Assembly (NCBI RefSeq): GCF_026126425.1
Contig: NZ_JAFMPW010000012.1
Span: forward strand, 1 to 64,000
DNA from: Muriicola sp. Z0-33
GTDB taxonomy: Bacteria; Bacteroidota; Bacteroidia; Flavobacteriales; Flavobacteriaceae
DNA: 64,000 bases
Direction: 5' to 3'
In this document: positions 32,685 through 41,461 of the stretch, piece after piece
Position numbering within the stretch: the stretch's first letter is position 1
Layout: each line of letters starts with the position of its first letter
The notes under the pieces: model-generated
What the model saw: the letters and a program-made list of their open reading frames with translations, nothing else
The model's database searches: none
What the model was told of the DNA's origin: nothing
Made by a program: the position numbers and the translations under genes

Positions 32685-34079
32685 TTATTCTGTAACCCTG
32701 CCCTGAGCTAGAACTCCATACTTGTCTATCAGATACACCAGGCTGGTCATTGCCGCTGCTCCCAACTCCAATTCCCTTTTATTGACATGCTCGAAAGTGT
32801 CATTTTCCGCATGATGATGATCAAAATAACGCTGTGAATCCGGACGTAATCCTGATAAAACAATATTCCCATTTTTCAGGGGTCCAATATCCGCACCACT
32901 GCCCCCTTTAACGAATGAGTGAACCTGATAGGGTTCAAAAAGCGGTTTCCAGGAAAGTATCCTTTGAAAATTGGCATCTGAACAATCGAAGGAAAAGCCC
33001 CTGGGGGTGAATCCGCCGGCGTCACTTTCAAGTGCAAATACATGATTTTCCCCTTGGTACTTAACTGTTTCAGCGTATTTTGTCGCGCCACGCAATCCAT
33101 TTTCTTCATTCATAAAAAGCACCACCCGGATAGTGCGCTTGGGCCTATAGCCTGTACTTTTTAACAGCCGCAACACCTCCATACTTTGAACACATCCTGC
33201 ACCATCATCATGAGAACCATCACCCAGGTCCCAGGAATCTAAATGTCCGCCTACTACGATAACTTCATCCGGATAAGTGGTTCCTCTGATTTCTCCAAGG
33301 ACGTTATACGACCGGACTTCATCCAATTGCTTGCAATTTTGTTTAAAATAAAACTTAATTTCAGGATTTAACTGCAGGGTAGTGCTTAAAAATTCTGCTC
33401 CGTTGGTACTTATAGCTGCTGCTGGTATACGCTTATCCAATGCCGTATCACCATAGCTCATAGAACCGGTATGGGGGTAATCATCTAATCGTAAGGTCAT
33501 CGACCTGACTATTATGCCAACTGCGCCGTATTTGGCAGCTTCTTCCGCCCCGGAATACCGCTGGTCCACACAACCGGAATACGCCTGAAATGTATTGATA
33601 AGTGCTGCGTCCATTGGCCTGTTATAAAAAACGATCTTACCCTCTATTTTATCACGTCCCAGTTGTTGAAGCTCATCAATACCTTTTACCTCAACGATAT
33701 TTGCTTTTAGTCCTCCTAAAGGTGTAGCTACAGAACCACCCAATGCGGAAATAGGAAGATTGTTGGTTACCCCTGGGGCTGTTTCCAGATAAGCAAATTC
33801 CGGTGTTCCACGCACCCATTTTGGGACCATCACCGGCTGTAACCAAACCCGGTCTAAGCCCAGAGAATCTAATTGCTTTTTTGTATAATCAACTGCCTGC
33901 TCGGCCTGAACAGATCCTGATAATCTGCCTCCAATCTGATTGGAGAGATAATTTAACCAGTCGTAAGCCATTCCATTGGTAAGCGATGCGGTGTATATTT
34001 CTCTGATTTGTTCCTTATCATCGGTTTGTGAATATGCGGAAAATGATAAGAGTAATATTAATACGGTAATCTTCTTCAT
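32685..34079 (-). CDS. Secreted M28-family zinc peptidase
   Basis: The 464-residue protein has a signal peptide (about 1-17). The region at about 115-235 matches a PA insert domain. The di-zinc M28 core at about 265-455 shows VVGGHLDSWDLGDGSHDDGAG (His, Asp), FMNEENGLRGA (Glu pair, catalytic base and ligand), ESDAGG (Asp) and the last His in HHHAENDTFEHVN. These are aminopeptidases or carboxypeptidases of the periplasm or cell surface. The gene follows PPK2 by two bases and probably shares its message. Confidence 0.93.
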   Translation of the reverse strand: MKKITVLILLLSFSAYSQTDDKEQIREIYTASLTNGMAYDWLNYLSNQIGGRLSGSVQAEQAVDYTKKQLDSLGLDRVWLQPVMVPKWVRGTPEFAYLETAPGVTNNLPISALGGSVATPLGGLKANIVEVKGIDELQQLGRDKIEGKIVFYNRPMDAALINTFQAYSGCVDQRYSGAEEAAKYGAVGIIVRSMTLRLDDYPHTGSMSYGDTALDKRIPAAAISTNGAEFLSTTLQLNPEIKFYFKQNCKQLDEVRSYNVLGEIRGTTYPDEVIVVGGHLDSWDLGDGSHDDGAGCVQSMEVLRLLKSTGYRPKRTIRVVLFMNEENGLRGATKYAETVKYQGENHVFALESDAGGFTPRGFSFDCSDANFQRILSWKPLFEPYQVHSFVKGGSGADIGPLKNGNIVLSGLRPDSQRYFDHHHAENDTFEHVNKRELELGAAAMTSLVYLIDKYGVLAQGRVTE

Positions 34080-34081
34080 TA

Positions 34082-34960
34082 TTATTCTTTTTCCAATTGT
34101 GCCCTGTAAGTTTCCAGATTAGCCTTTATTTCATCATCCAGTTCAGGTTCTTTGATATCTGAGTATTTTTTTAGCTCTTCCAGCAAAATTGAGGCCACAA
34201 TTACACGGGCGGCCGGTTTGTTGTCTGCCGGAATTACATACCATGGAGCCCTGGCTTTTGTTGTTTTGCTGATTGCCTCTTCATAGCATTCCCGGTAGAT
34301 ATCCCAAAGTTTACGCTCCTTCAGGTCTCCGGGAGAAAATTTCCAATGTTTTTGTTCCAGGCGTAGCCTCCTTAACAACCGTTGCCTTTGTTCTTCCTTA
34401 GATAAATGCAAATAAAATTTGAAAATAATGGTCCCGTTCTCTACAATATGATCTTCAAAATTATTGATCTGATCATAACGTTTGTTCCAGAACTCTTTAT
34501 CTATATCCTCCACCTTGTGGATCCCCGGTATATTCTCTCCAAGGATATATTCCGGGTGTACTTTTGTTACCAAAACATTTTCATAATGCGTACGGTTAAA
34601 TGCACCAAATTTCCCTTTGGCCGGGAGAGCGATATAATGTCTCCAAATGTAGTCATGATCCCGTTCGAGCTCTGTGGGCACTTTAAAACTATGTACTTCC
34701 ACACCGTTGACGTTGCAATCTTTAAAAACTTCGCGGATAAGGCTGTCTTTCCCGGCAGTATCCATCCCCTGCAGACAAATTAGAACCGCATACTTGCCAT
34801 GAGCATAGAGTGTATTCTGGAAATCTCCAAGGTTCTTTCTAATCTCTCTTAATTCCTTTTTTAGTTCTTTCTGTGTGGACCCCAGGTCCTCAAAAGTGGC
34901 ATGCTTGGATAGTTTTAGTCCGGGTTGGGCCAGATAGGCCTTACTTCTTACTTGCTTCAT
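34082..34960 (-). CDS. Polyphosphate kinase 2 family protein
   Basis: The 292-residue cytoplasmic enzyme moves phosphate between polyphosphate and nucleotides. The Walker A-like CLQGMDTAGKDSLIREV (about 63-79, Lys71), lid residues FNRTHYENVLVTKVHPE and the Walker B-like NGTIIFKFYLHLSKEEQRQR are diagnostic. The short single-domain form is usual for class I or class III PPK2, acting on nucleoside di- or monophosphates; the subtype cannot be fixed by eye. It is co-transcribed with the M28 peptidase. Confidence 0.93.
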   Translation of the reverse strand: MKQVRSKAYLAQPGLKLSKHATFEDLGSTQKELKKELREIRKNLGDFQNTLYAHGKYAVLICLQGMDTAGKDSLIREVFKDCNVNGVEVHSFKVPTELERDHDYIWRHYIALPAKGKFGAFNRTHYENVLVTKVHPEYILGENIPGIHKVEDIDKEFWNKRYDQINNFEDHIVENGTIIFKFYLHLSKEEQRQRLLRRLRLEQKHWKFSPGDLKERKLWDIYRECYEEAISKTTKARAPWYVIPADNKPAARVIVASILLEELKKYSDIKEPELDDEIKANLETYRAQLEKE

Positions 34961-35151
34961 AGGTTGAATATAGAATAAATTGTCGGTGATTTCCTATCCA
35001 CAGTTCAAAAAAATATCCGTTTACCTTTTAAAAATTGCTGTTTGACGTATTTACGCCATTTTCACCTCCGTTAATCGAAAAAATAGGGTTTAGCCCACTT
35101 TGCTATGTATCTTTACCCTGCCTAAATTTTACATAATCAACACATTACGCT

Positions 35152-35847
35152 ATGAAAACACATCATCTACTTTTGTGTATTTCCATATTTTTCATCTTTT
35201 CCTCGTTTGATGACAACAAGGCATGTGAATATGCAGGCTCCAATATTGGCTATGTCAGGTCACAAACTCAGAAAGCTTTGGAGGCCGAAAATATTAATTC
35301 TTCCAGGTTCTATGCTTACAAGGCACTAAATGCCATTGTTAAGTCTAAAAAGCAATTTGAAGACTGTGGTTGCGACGCTGCTTTGAAAAGTATTTATAAA
35401 GGACTTGATAATCTAAAACTGGCTACCAGAGTGGCATCTCTTGACGGCACAAAGATCTTATTGAACCGGGCATTGGAAAATACTCTAATAAGCCTGGATG
35501 AGCTAGATGAGCACGAACTTATGCACAATAGCGAATATTCTAATGACCTCCTGGCTATAAATACCACAGACGCTGTGAAAGCCAAATTAAGTATGAAACA
35601 ACCTCGGGGTAAACTTCTTGAAGAAAAAATTGATAGGTCACTAATTAATTTTCAAAATTCCCTGGATGAAGTTGTTCGATCTGTAGAATGCAAAGAAGCA
35701 TATGCATTTGCAAACAGAATTTTCAATCATTGCGAGCAGCAGTTACTTAAGCCAGATCTTACAGAGGCCAAGAAATACTATAATCTCAGGACAAAAGAAA
35801 TTACGGCTGAAGCGCTAAAGAAATTACAGCACTGCGCACAAAAATAA
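35152..35847 (+). CDS. Secreted helical protein with paired cysteines, function unknown
   Basis: The 231-residue protein has a signal peptide (about 1-19, LLLCISIFFIFSSF), then nearly all helix. Six or so Cys occur in the mature part (ACEYAG, EDCGCDA, SVECKEA, NHCEQQ, LQHCAQK) and may form disulphides. Helices such as YVRSQTQKALEAENINSSRF and ALNAIVKSKKQF look like two repeats of a helical bundle. I do not recognise the family. It stands alone, with a promoter region showing TATCTTTA (35109-35116). Confidence 0.6.
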   Translation: MKTHHLLLCISIFFIFSSFDDNKACEYAGSNIGYVRSQTQKALEAENINSSRFYAYKALNAIVKSKKQFEDCGCDAALKSIYKGLDNLKLATRVASLDGTKILLNRALENTLISLDELDEHELMHNSEYSNDLLAINTTDAVKAKLSMKQPRGKLLEEKIDRSLINFQNSLDEVVRSVECKEAYAFANRIFNHCEQQLLKPDLTEAKKYYNLRTKEITAEALKKLQHCAQK

Positions 35848-35885
35848 ACGGCATTGTTTATGCATACTCGCCCTGTAAATCCAGT

Positions 35886-37049
35886 CTATTTACTGGCGAA
35901 TAGTTTTACATCATCTTCAGAGACTTCCGCATTACCAAGAATAATGAGTCTTTCAACTACATTGCGCAACTCCCTGATATTTCCTGTCCAGTCATAGCTT
36001 TTTAACAAAGTGATGGCCTTTTTCGAAAATTTCTTCTGAACCGTTCCTTGTTCGGCCGCTATTTTTTTGGCAAAGTGTTCTATAAGGATAGGGATATCGT
36101 CTCTTCTGTCATTTAATGCAGGAACTTTGATCAGTATTACAGCCAGACGGTGATACAAATCTTCTCTGAATCTTCCCTCGGCAATCTCCTTGCTTAAATC
36201 TTTATTGGTGGCAGCTACCACCCTGACATCCACTTTTATGTCTTTATCAGTACCTACACGCGAAATTTTATTTTCCTGAAGGGCTCTTAATACTTTGGCC
36301 TGGGCCGAAAGGCTCATATCTCCAATCTCATCCAGAAATATAGTCCCCTTATTAGCGGCTTCAAACTTACCAGCCCTGTCGCGAACCGCCGAAGTAAATG
36401 CCCCTTTAACATGTCCGAAAAGCTCACTTTCTATGAGTTCGGAAGGAATTGCAGCACAATTTACCTCTATAAACGGCCCACTGCTGCGTTCGCTTTTTTG
36501 ATGAATCCAATGCGCCACCAACTCTTTTCCAGTACCATTAGAACCAGTAATGAGTACTCTGGCATCAGTTGGCGCTACTTTGTCAATTATATCCTTAATA
36601 TCGCCAATGGCCTTGCTTTCACCTACCATTTCATAATTCTTACTCACCTTCTTCTTAAGAATGGTATTCTCAACAACCAGCTCCTTGCGGTCCAAAGCAT
36701 TACGTACGGTGGTAAGCAGCCTGTTCAGGTCTGGCGGTTTGGAAATATAGTCAAAAGCACCAAGCCTCATAGTGTTTACTGCGGTATCCAGATCTCCATG
36801 ACCGGAGATCATTATAAAAGGAATTTCCGGTTTTAATTTTCGAGCGGCCTGGAGCACTTCAACTCCATCCATTTTTGGCATCTTAATATCACAAAGCGCA
36901 AGATCATAGTCGTTCTTTTTAATCATGTCCAGTCCCCTACTCCCGTCTTCGGCTTCTTCTACTACATAGGTATCATTTTCTTCACTAAGGATCTTAACCA
37001 AAACCCTTCTGATAGCGGATTCATCTTCAATTACTAAAATTTTAGACAT
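35886..37049 (-). CDS. NtrC-family response regulator without a DNA-binding domain
   Basis: The 387-residue protein starts at [15 protein letters not shown]; the longer frame lacks support. Residues 1-115 are the receiver (phospho-acceptor Asp54 in [11 protein letters not shown]). Residues of about 140-370 are the sigma-54 AAA+ domain: Walker [15 protein letters not shown], the GAFTSA loop in [16 protein letters not shown], Walker [10 protein letters not shown] and R-finger REDLYHRL. It ends soon after [13 protein letters not shown] with DVKLFASK, so the usual Fis-type helix-turn-helix is missing. It would activate sigma-54 polymerase from solution. No histidine kinase lies in the window. It closes the operon 41097-35886. 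Confidence 0.9.
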   Translation of the reverse strand: MSKILVIEDESAIRRVLVKILSEENDTYVVEEAEDGSRGLDMIKKNDYDLALCDIKMPKMDGVEVLQAARKLKPEIPFIMISGHGDLDTAVNTMRLGAFDYISKPPDLNRLLTTVRNALDRKELVVENTILKKKVSKNYEMVGESKAIGDIKDIIDKVAPTDARVLITGSNGTGKELVAHWIHQKSERSSGPFIEVNCAAIPSELIESELFGHVKGAFTSAVRDRAGKFEAANKGTIFLDEIGDMSLSAQAKVLRALQENKISRVGTDKDIKVDVRVVAATNKDLSKEIAEGRFREDLYHRLAVILIKVPALNDRRDDIPILIEHFAKKIAAEQGTVQKKFSKKAITLLKSYDWTGNIRELRNVVERLIILGNAEVSEDDVKLFASK

Positions 37050-37059
37050 ATGTTTCTCT

Positions 37060-37932
37060 TTAAAAAATTGCAATTTTAAAACCTGTTTTAAAGTACAGGC
37101 TACCTTCTTCGCTCAAGATAAAAACATTATTCCTTTTATCATCGCGTAATAATCCTTTTCGGCTCAGGGTAAATCCTGCAAGACCGTAAAACGACATGCT
37201 CTTAGTTATGTTATATTGGTAACCAAAAGCGCCCACCAGTGCCGAAAGTGATATGGACGAACCTATTTCATCATCCGGTAATAAAATATCATTTTGGGCA
37301 TTTACAAAATACCCATCCAATAATAGTGCCGTTTGTAAAGTGTGCCTTTTATTTATGTGATATTTAAAATTCATTCTGGGGATACCCAGGGTATAAGACC
37401 AGTTGGGGTGAAACCTTTTATAATAGCTAATTAATGGAAGCGGTACCGGCAGCCCTGTTGTACTGTTATAGGTTAGTCCTAAGATCAGTCTAAACGGCTT
37501 TTCTATATCCTTTCTTTCTTTCCAGAGGGTAGCTGTGAGGTTTAACCTTAAATCGTCTATAGTAATACTCTCCACAAGATTTGAGGCTATCCTTGGGCTT
37601 ACAATTCCGACAAATCGCCAATTATCATTCCATTTGGTAATGTAACCCAGATTAAGGTCTATAATATGCAAGGTGTTTAATTCCTCTAGATCAAATGGAA
37701 GTGCTGCAGAACTATCAAAATCTATTAGATTGTATTCCGCCCCTGTAACCAGATATTTATCTGTTTTTAGTTTAAATGGAATATTTACCAGAAAACGATA
37801 ACGGGCGACATCTATATCGGTTGTGGTTTTAGGCAGTACCGTATACTCTGCCCGAAGTATATCTGTACTTTGGGAGAAGCAGAAGAAACCAAACAGAAGA
37901 TTTATATAAAGAAAATGGGTCTTTTTCAACAT
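37060..37932 (-). CDS. Outer-membrane beta-barrel protein (DUF6268-like)
   Basis: The 290-residue protein has a signal peptide (about 1-20, GFFCFSQ) and repeated beta strands with aromatic ends. It ends with GSLYFKTGFKIAIF, fitting a barrel closing strand. The segment AEYTVLPKTTTDIDVARYRFLVNIPFKLK matches the lead-in of a Bacteroidota outer-membrane family of unknown role. It starts one base after the MscS gene in the same operon, so it may form the outer leaf of the same envelope path. Confidence 0.75.
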   Translation of the reverse strand: MLKKTHFLYINLLFGFFCFSQSTDILRAEYTVLPKTTTDIDVARYRFLVNIPFKLKTDKYLVTGAEYNLIDFDSSAALPFDLEELNTLHIIDLNLGYITKWNDNWRFVGIVSPRIASNLVESITIDDLRLNLTATLWKERKDIEKPFRLILGLTYNSTTGLPVPLPLISYYKRFHPNWSYTLGIPRMNFKYHINKRHTLQTALLLDGYFVNAQNDILLPDDEIGSSISLSALVGAFGYQYNITKSMSFYGLAGFTLSRKGLLRDDKRNNVFILSEEGSLYFKTGFKIAIF

Positions 37933-37933
37933 A

Positions 37934-38830
37934 TTACCCCTCCTGAACGTTTGGTGCAGTTATTATATTGCTATGTTTAATAGGTTGTGATGCATATAAA
38001 TGCACATCTCTCTGCGGAAAAGGAATAGTAACGTTGTTTTTACGGAATTCGGCATCTATCATATACCGAATATTGCTTTTTATTTTTGGGTCTAAAAAAC
38101 TATCCGTTATATAAAAATGAACGGAAAACTGCAGTGCTGAATCCCCGAAATCATCGAAGAGAACAAAAGGTTTCGGGCTTTTTAAAACACCATCATGACT
38201 GTCAACACATTGCATCAGAATATCTGTAACCAAATGTACATCACTGCCATAGGCCACTCCTACTCTAATGGCCTCTCTTGTGGTATTATGATTCTGTGTA
38301 TAGTTATAAATAGAATCTGTCAGGAATATGTGGTTTGGAATTACAATCACCTTGTCATCTCTAGTAATTGCCCTGGTGGTTCTTAATCTTATTTCAAATA
38401 CCCGTCCTACCTTATTATCTACTTCTATAATATCCCCTACATGCAACGACTGATCCATGATCATCATTATCCCCGAGATGATATCCTGGAATAAATACTG
38501 CAGGGCAAAACCGATACCAACAAACAAGGCTGCCGAGGCAGTGAGTAAAACGGTTAAATTTACTCCCGAGGAATGTAAAACTGTTATAACAATTAATATA
38601 TATAACAGGTATTTAAAAAAGCCAAAAATACTTACGAATTTATTCTTGTCTTCCACCGGTAATTTGGCAGTTACCAGTTTATGGATCAACTTTAACAGGT
38701 AAGTAGTTACAATTAATGCAACTATCACTGCTAACAGGGTGCCTACAGTAATATCTATATTTTCACTATCAAAAATGTTATAAGACAAAAACTTCTTAAT
38801 GGAGCTAAGGATATTCTGTAATTTTTCCAT
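37934..38830 (-). CDS. Mechanosensitive channel of small conductance (MscS family)
   Basis: The 298-residue channel has three membrane helices (about 30-50, 65-85, 90-115). The third, pore-lining one contains the Ala-rich LLTASAALFVGIGFALQYLFQDIISG. The beta domain (VGDIIEVDNKVGRVFEIRLRTT) and an alpha/beta C-terminal domain follow. It opens under membrane tension and releases solutes in osmotic down-shock. It is one base from its neighbours, part of the operon led by the ABC-2 transporter. Confidence 0.95.
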   Translation of the reverse strand: MEKLQNILSSIKKFLSYNIFDSENIDITVGTLLAVIVALIVTTYLLKLIHKLVTAKLPVEDKNKFVSIFGFFKYLLYILIVITVLHSSGVNLTVLLTASAALFVGIGFALQYLFQDIISGIMMIMDQSLHVGDIIEVDNKVGRVFEIRLRTTRAITRDDKVIVIPNHIFLTDSIYNYTQNHNTTREAIRVGVAYGSDVHLVTDILMQCVDSHDGVLKSPKPFVLFDDFGDSALQFSVHFYITDSFLDPKIKSNIRYMIDAEFRKNNVTIPFPQRDVHLYASQPIKHSNIITAPNVQEG

Positions 38831-38831
38831 A

Positions 38832-40169
38832 TTAATATTTTAGCCATTTAAACAATTCTCTGTAAGTGGGTTTTTTGCCGTACATCAATATCCCAACTCG
38901 GTATATTTTGGCAGCGAGCCAGACAATTCCTATAAAGGTAATGATCAAAACAGCAATGGAGGTAAGTAATTGCCAAATGGGAACCCCTCCCTCGCCTATT
39001 CCGCCGGGAAGACGCATCAACATCACAATGGGGGAGGTTAGCGGGAATAAAGAGAACCCAACCGCTATAGGGCCATGTGGATTGCTAAAAACAGAAAAGA
39101 AACCAACGTAAATGGCAAGCATTAAAGGTAGAATTATCGGAAAAATAAATTGCTGCGTATCTGTTTCATTATCAACAGCAGCACCAATGGCTGCGTAAAT
39201 CGAGCTATAGATCAAATAACCCAGAAGAAAGTACACCACAAAAAAACTAATGAGCATCAGCCACGGTATTTTATAGAGTTCTTCTGCATATAGCTGCATG
39301 GTATCCGTAGCAGCAGGAGTTGCCGTCATCTGTGCAACAGTATCAGAAGGTAGAGTAGCCGCCTCACTAAGCCCGGAGGGGTCTACCCCAAAACTGTATA
39401 CCACTACTAGCAGCAGCAGTGAGGCAGAAATAATCCAAATTCCAAATTGCGTTATGCCCGCCAGGGAAGTGCCTATGATCTTTCCCAGCATCAATTGAAA
39501 AGGCTTTACAGATGAAATAATTACTTCAATAATTCTGCTGGTCTTCTCTTCAATAACACTTCGCATTACAAAGCCGCCATATATAATTATGAACATCATA
39601 ATGAGGTAGCCAAAACTACCCCCGATGATTGCCTTTATTTCATTGAGTCCTTTGAGATTTTGCTCTCCTGCAAAGGTTGCGGTCTTAATTTCAAATTTAT
39701 TGTCAATGGCCGCGTACTCTTCTGCGGTGACCCCAAGATCTATAAGCTTGCGTTGACGAAGGCGCTCCTGAAATATATCTTCTAATTTATCTACAATCGC
39801 GGTACTGGGAGCTTCTTTAGTATAGAAAAAGGCGTTTCCGGCCACGCGTTCCAGCTCACTATTGTCAGGAATATGTAACAGCCCGTAAAAACCTGAACTA
39901 AGGGTAGAATCTCTAGCTTCCTCGATAGATATACCTTTAAAATTGATATAGGCAGTGCTTTCCGTAGTTGCGAAATCTGTACTGAAATAATCGCTTTGGT
40001 TCAATACGGCAATTATTCTTATTTCACTATCGTTGATCTTGGTCAGATAAGCTATGAGCACAATCATCCCTACCATAAGGATGGGACTCAAAAATGTCAT
40101 AATGACAAACGATTTATTCCTGACCTTGGCCAGGTATTCTCGTTTTATGATAAGTCCTAATTTATTCAT
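38832..40169 (-). CDS. ABC-2 type transporter permease (NatB-like)
   Basis: The 445-residue protein has one N-terminal helix (about 20-40, FVIMTFLSPILMVGMIVLI), a large periplasmic domain (about 45-180) and five C-terminal helices. The EEKTSRIIEVIISSVKPFQLMLGKIIG segment (about 208-234) is the ABC-2 signature of NatB-type permeases. Its start overlaps the ATPase gene by 8 bases, so the two form one transporter. Substrate unknown; NatAB types export sodium or peptides. Confidence 0.92.
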   Translation of the reverse strand: MNKLGLIIKREYLAKVRNKSFVIMTFLSPILMVGMIVLIAYLTKINDSEIRIIAVLNQSDYFSTDFATTESTAYINFKGISIEEARDSTLSSGFYGLLHIPDNSELERVAGNAFFYTKEAPSTAIVDKLEDIFQERLRQRKLIDLGVTAEEYAAIDNKFEIKTATFAGEQNLKGLNEIKAIIGGSFGYLIMMFIIIYGGFVMRSVIEEKTSRIIEVIISSVKPFQLMLGKIIGTSLAGITQFGIWIISASLLLLVVVYSFGVDPSGLSEAATLPSDTVAQMTATPAATDTMQLYAEELYKIPWLMLISFFVVYFLLGYLIYSSIYAAIGAAVDNETDTQQFIFPIILPLMLAIYVGFFSVFSNPHGPIAVGFSLFPLTSPIVMLMRLPGGIGEGGVPIWQLLTSIAVLIITFIGIVWLAAKIYRVGILMYGKKPTYRELFKWLKY

Positions 40170-41097
40170 CTGTACTTTTTGTTTGAACCGTTTGAATAAA
40201 AATATCGTTGGCCGATGGTATGGTCTCTATAAAACTGTGCACCTTGGCTTTCTCAGATACATAGGTCAGAAATTCCCTGGAATCCTCAGATGGAAGCTGT
40301 ACCAGAAAATCTATTTGTTGATCCATCCGATCCATAACCGCCTCCGTGACCAAAAACTTATCCGACAGCTCCGCGATAAAACGCTCCCTGCCCTCTACCT
40401 CTAACCCTACTTTATAAATATTGTTTTTGTATTGATTTTTAATGTCAGAAAGTTTCCCGTCAAGTATTTTCTCGGCATTGTGCAAAAGGGCAATATGCTC
40501 ACATAGCTCTTCAACACTTTCCATACGATGGGTAGAAAATATGATAGAGGCGCCATCATTTTTAAGGTTGATTATCTCGTCTTTAATAATATTGGCATTA
40601 ATAGGATCGAAACCGCTGAATGGCTCATCAAATATGAGCAGTTTTGGCTGATGTAATACAGTGACGATGAATTGGATCTTTTGGGCCATCCCCTTAGATA
40701 ATTCCTGTACTTTCTTATTCCACCAATCTCCAATTTCTAATTTTTCGAACCAATATTTAAGCCTTTTTTTGGCTTCCACCTTACTCAGCCCTTTTAGCTG
40801 CGCCAGATAAAGTGCCTGTTCCCCAACCTTCATGCTTTTATAAAGCCCTCTTTCTTCAGGTAAGTATCCAATCATGGCGATATGATGAGGCTGTAAAAGT
40901 TCCCCATCAAAAAATACCTGTCCGTTGTCCGGATATGTAATTTGATTGATGATCCTGATAAGTGTGGTCTTTCCGGCTCCATTCGGACCTAAGAGCCCAT
41001 AAATACTGTTTTTCGGGATTTCCAGGGATACCTTGTTAAGTGCAGTATGTTCCCCAAATTTTTTGGTTACCTCTTTTGCGACCAAAATAGTGTTCAT
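40162..41097 (-). CDS. ABC transporter ATPase (NatA-like), first gene of the operon
   Basis: The 311-residue ATPase starts at MNTILVAKEVTKKFGEHTAL; a longer frame to 41163 would cross the promoter. Motifs: Walker A GPNGAGKTT, Q-loop IGYLPEERGLYKSMKV, signature ELSKGMAQKIQ, Walker B LLIFDEPFSGFDP and switch His in FSTHRMES. The C-terminal 80 residues are the extra domain of the NatA/DUF4162 group. It pairs with the permease at 38832. Confidence 0.93.
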   Translation of the reverse strand: MNTILVAKEVTKKFGEHTALNKVSLEIPKNSIYGLLGPNGAGKTTLIRIINQITYPDNGQVFFDGELLQPHHIAMIGYLPEERGLYKSMKVGEQALYLAQLKGLSKVEAKKRLKYWFEKLEIGDWWNKKVQELSKGMAQKIQFIVTVLHQPKLLIFDEPFSGFDPINANIIKDEIINLKNDGASIIFSTHRMESVEELCEHIALLHNAEKILDGKLSDIKNQYKNNIYKVGLEVEGRERFIAELSDKFLVTEAVMDRMDQQIDFLVQLPSEDSREFLTYVSEKAKVHSFIETIPSANDIFIQTVQTKSTDE

Positions 41098-41100
41098 GCA

Positions 41101-41130
41101 GGCATTTTCGGCAAAGATATAGAAATGCCC
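41101..41130 (-). promoter_or_regulatory. Promoter of the ABC-MscS-regulator operon with a flanking inverted repeat
   Basis: On the minus strand TATCTTTG (41112-41119) is the -7 box, 15 bases before the ATG at 41097. An inverted repeat, GGCATTTTC and GAAATGCCC (41101-41109, 41122-41130), frames the box and could bind a repressor. The rest of 41131-41342 is empty. Confidence 0.5.
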
Positions 41131-41342
41131 CCATAAAATTTTGGGTATTTGTATTTTGTACACCAGAGAGGCATTTAATTCTTCTGCAGTAAATGAACAT
41201 TAGGGCAATTAGCCGGAAAAGAATATGCTGTCTACATCGTTAAATCCATTCTCAAAAATCCCTTTCCGTTCATCGGGAATTACAAAAAATACTTCTTTAA
41301 TTAAGGGTTGCACAAGCGTAGCATAACCCTATTAAAGCAAAA

Positions 41343-41370
41343 CCCATCCTTAAAAAAGATTAAGGATGGG
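41343..41370 (-). terminator. Hairpin downstream of dnaJ (second)
   Basis: CCCATCCTTAA pairs with TTAAGGATGGG across a 6-base loop, with TTTT after it on the minus strand. Confidence 0.6.
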
Positions 41371-41382
41371 AAAAAAATTGCT

Positions 41383-41419
41383 ATGAAAAAGAAAATTAAT
41401 ATTGGTTGCCCAATATTAA
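41383..41419 (-). terminator. Terminator of the grpE-dnaJ transcript
   Basis: TTAATATTGG (41396-41405) pairs with CCAATATTAA (41410-41419). A T-rich stretch follows on the minus strand. Confidence 0.65.
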
Positions 41420-41461
41420 ATCAAATATACGTTTTTTATTTAAAAGGCAAATTTTAATTCG

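Noticed and set aside
40162-41163. Longer N-terminus of the ABC ATPase
   Set aside because: The upstream codons cross the -7 box, and the family begins at the Met at 41097.
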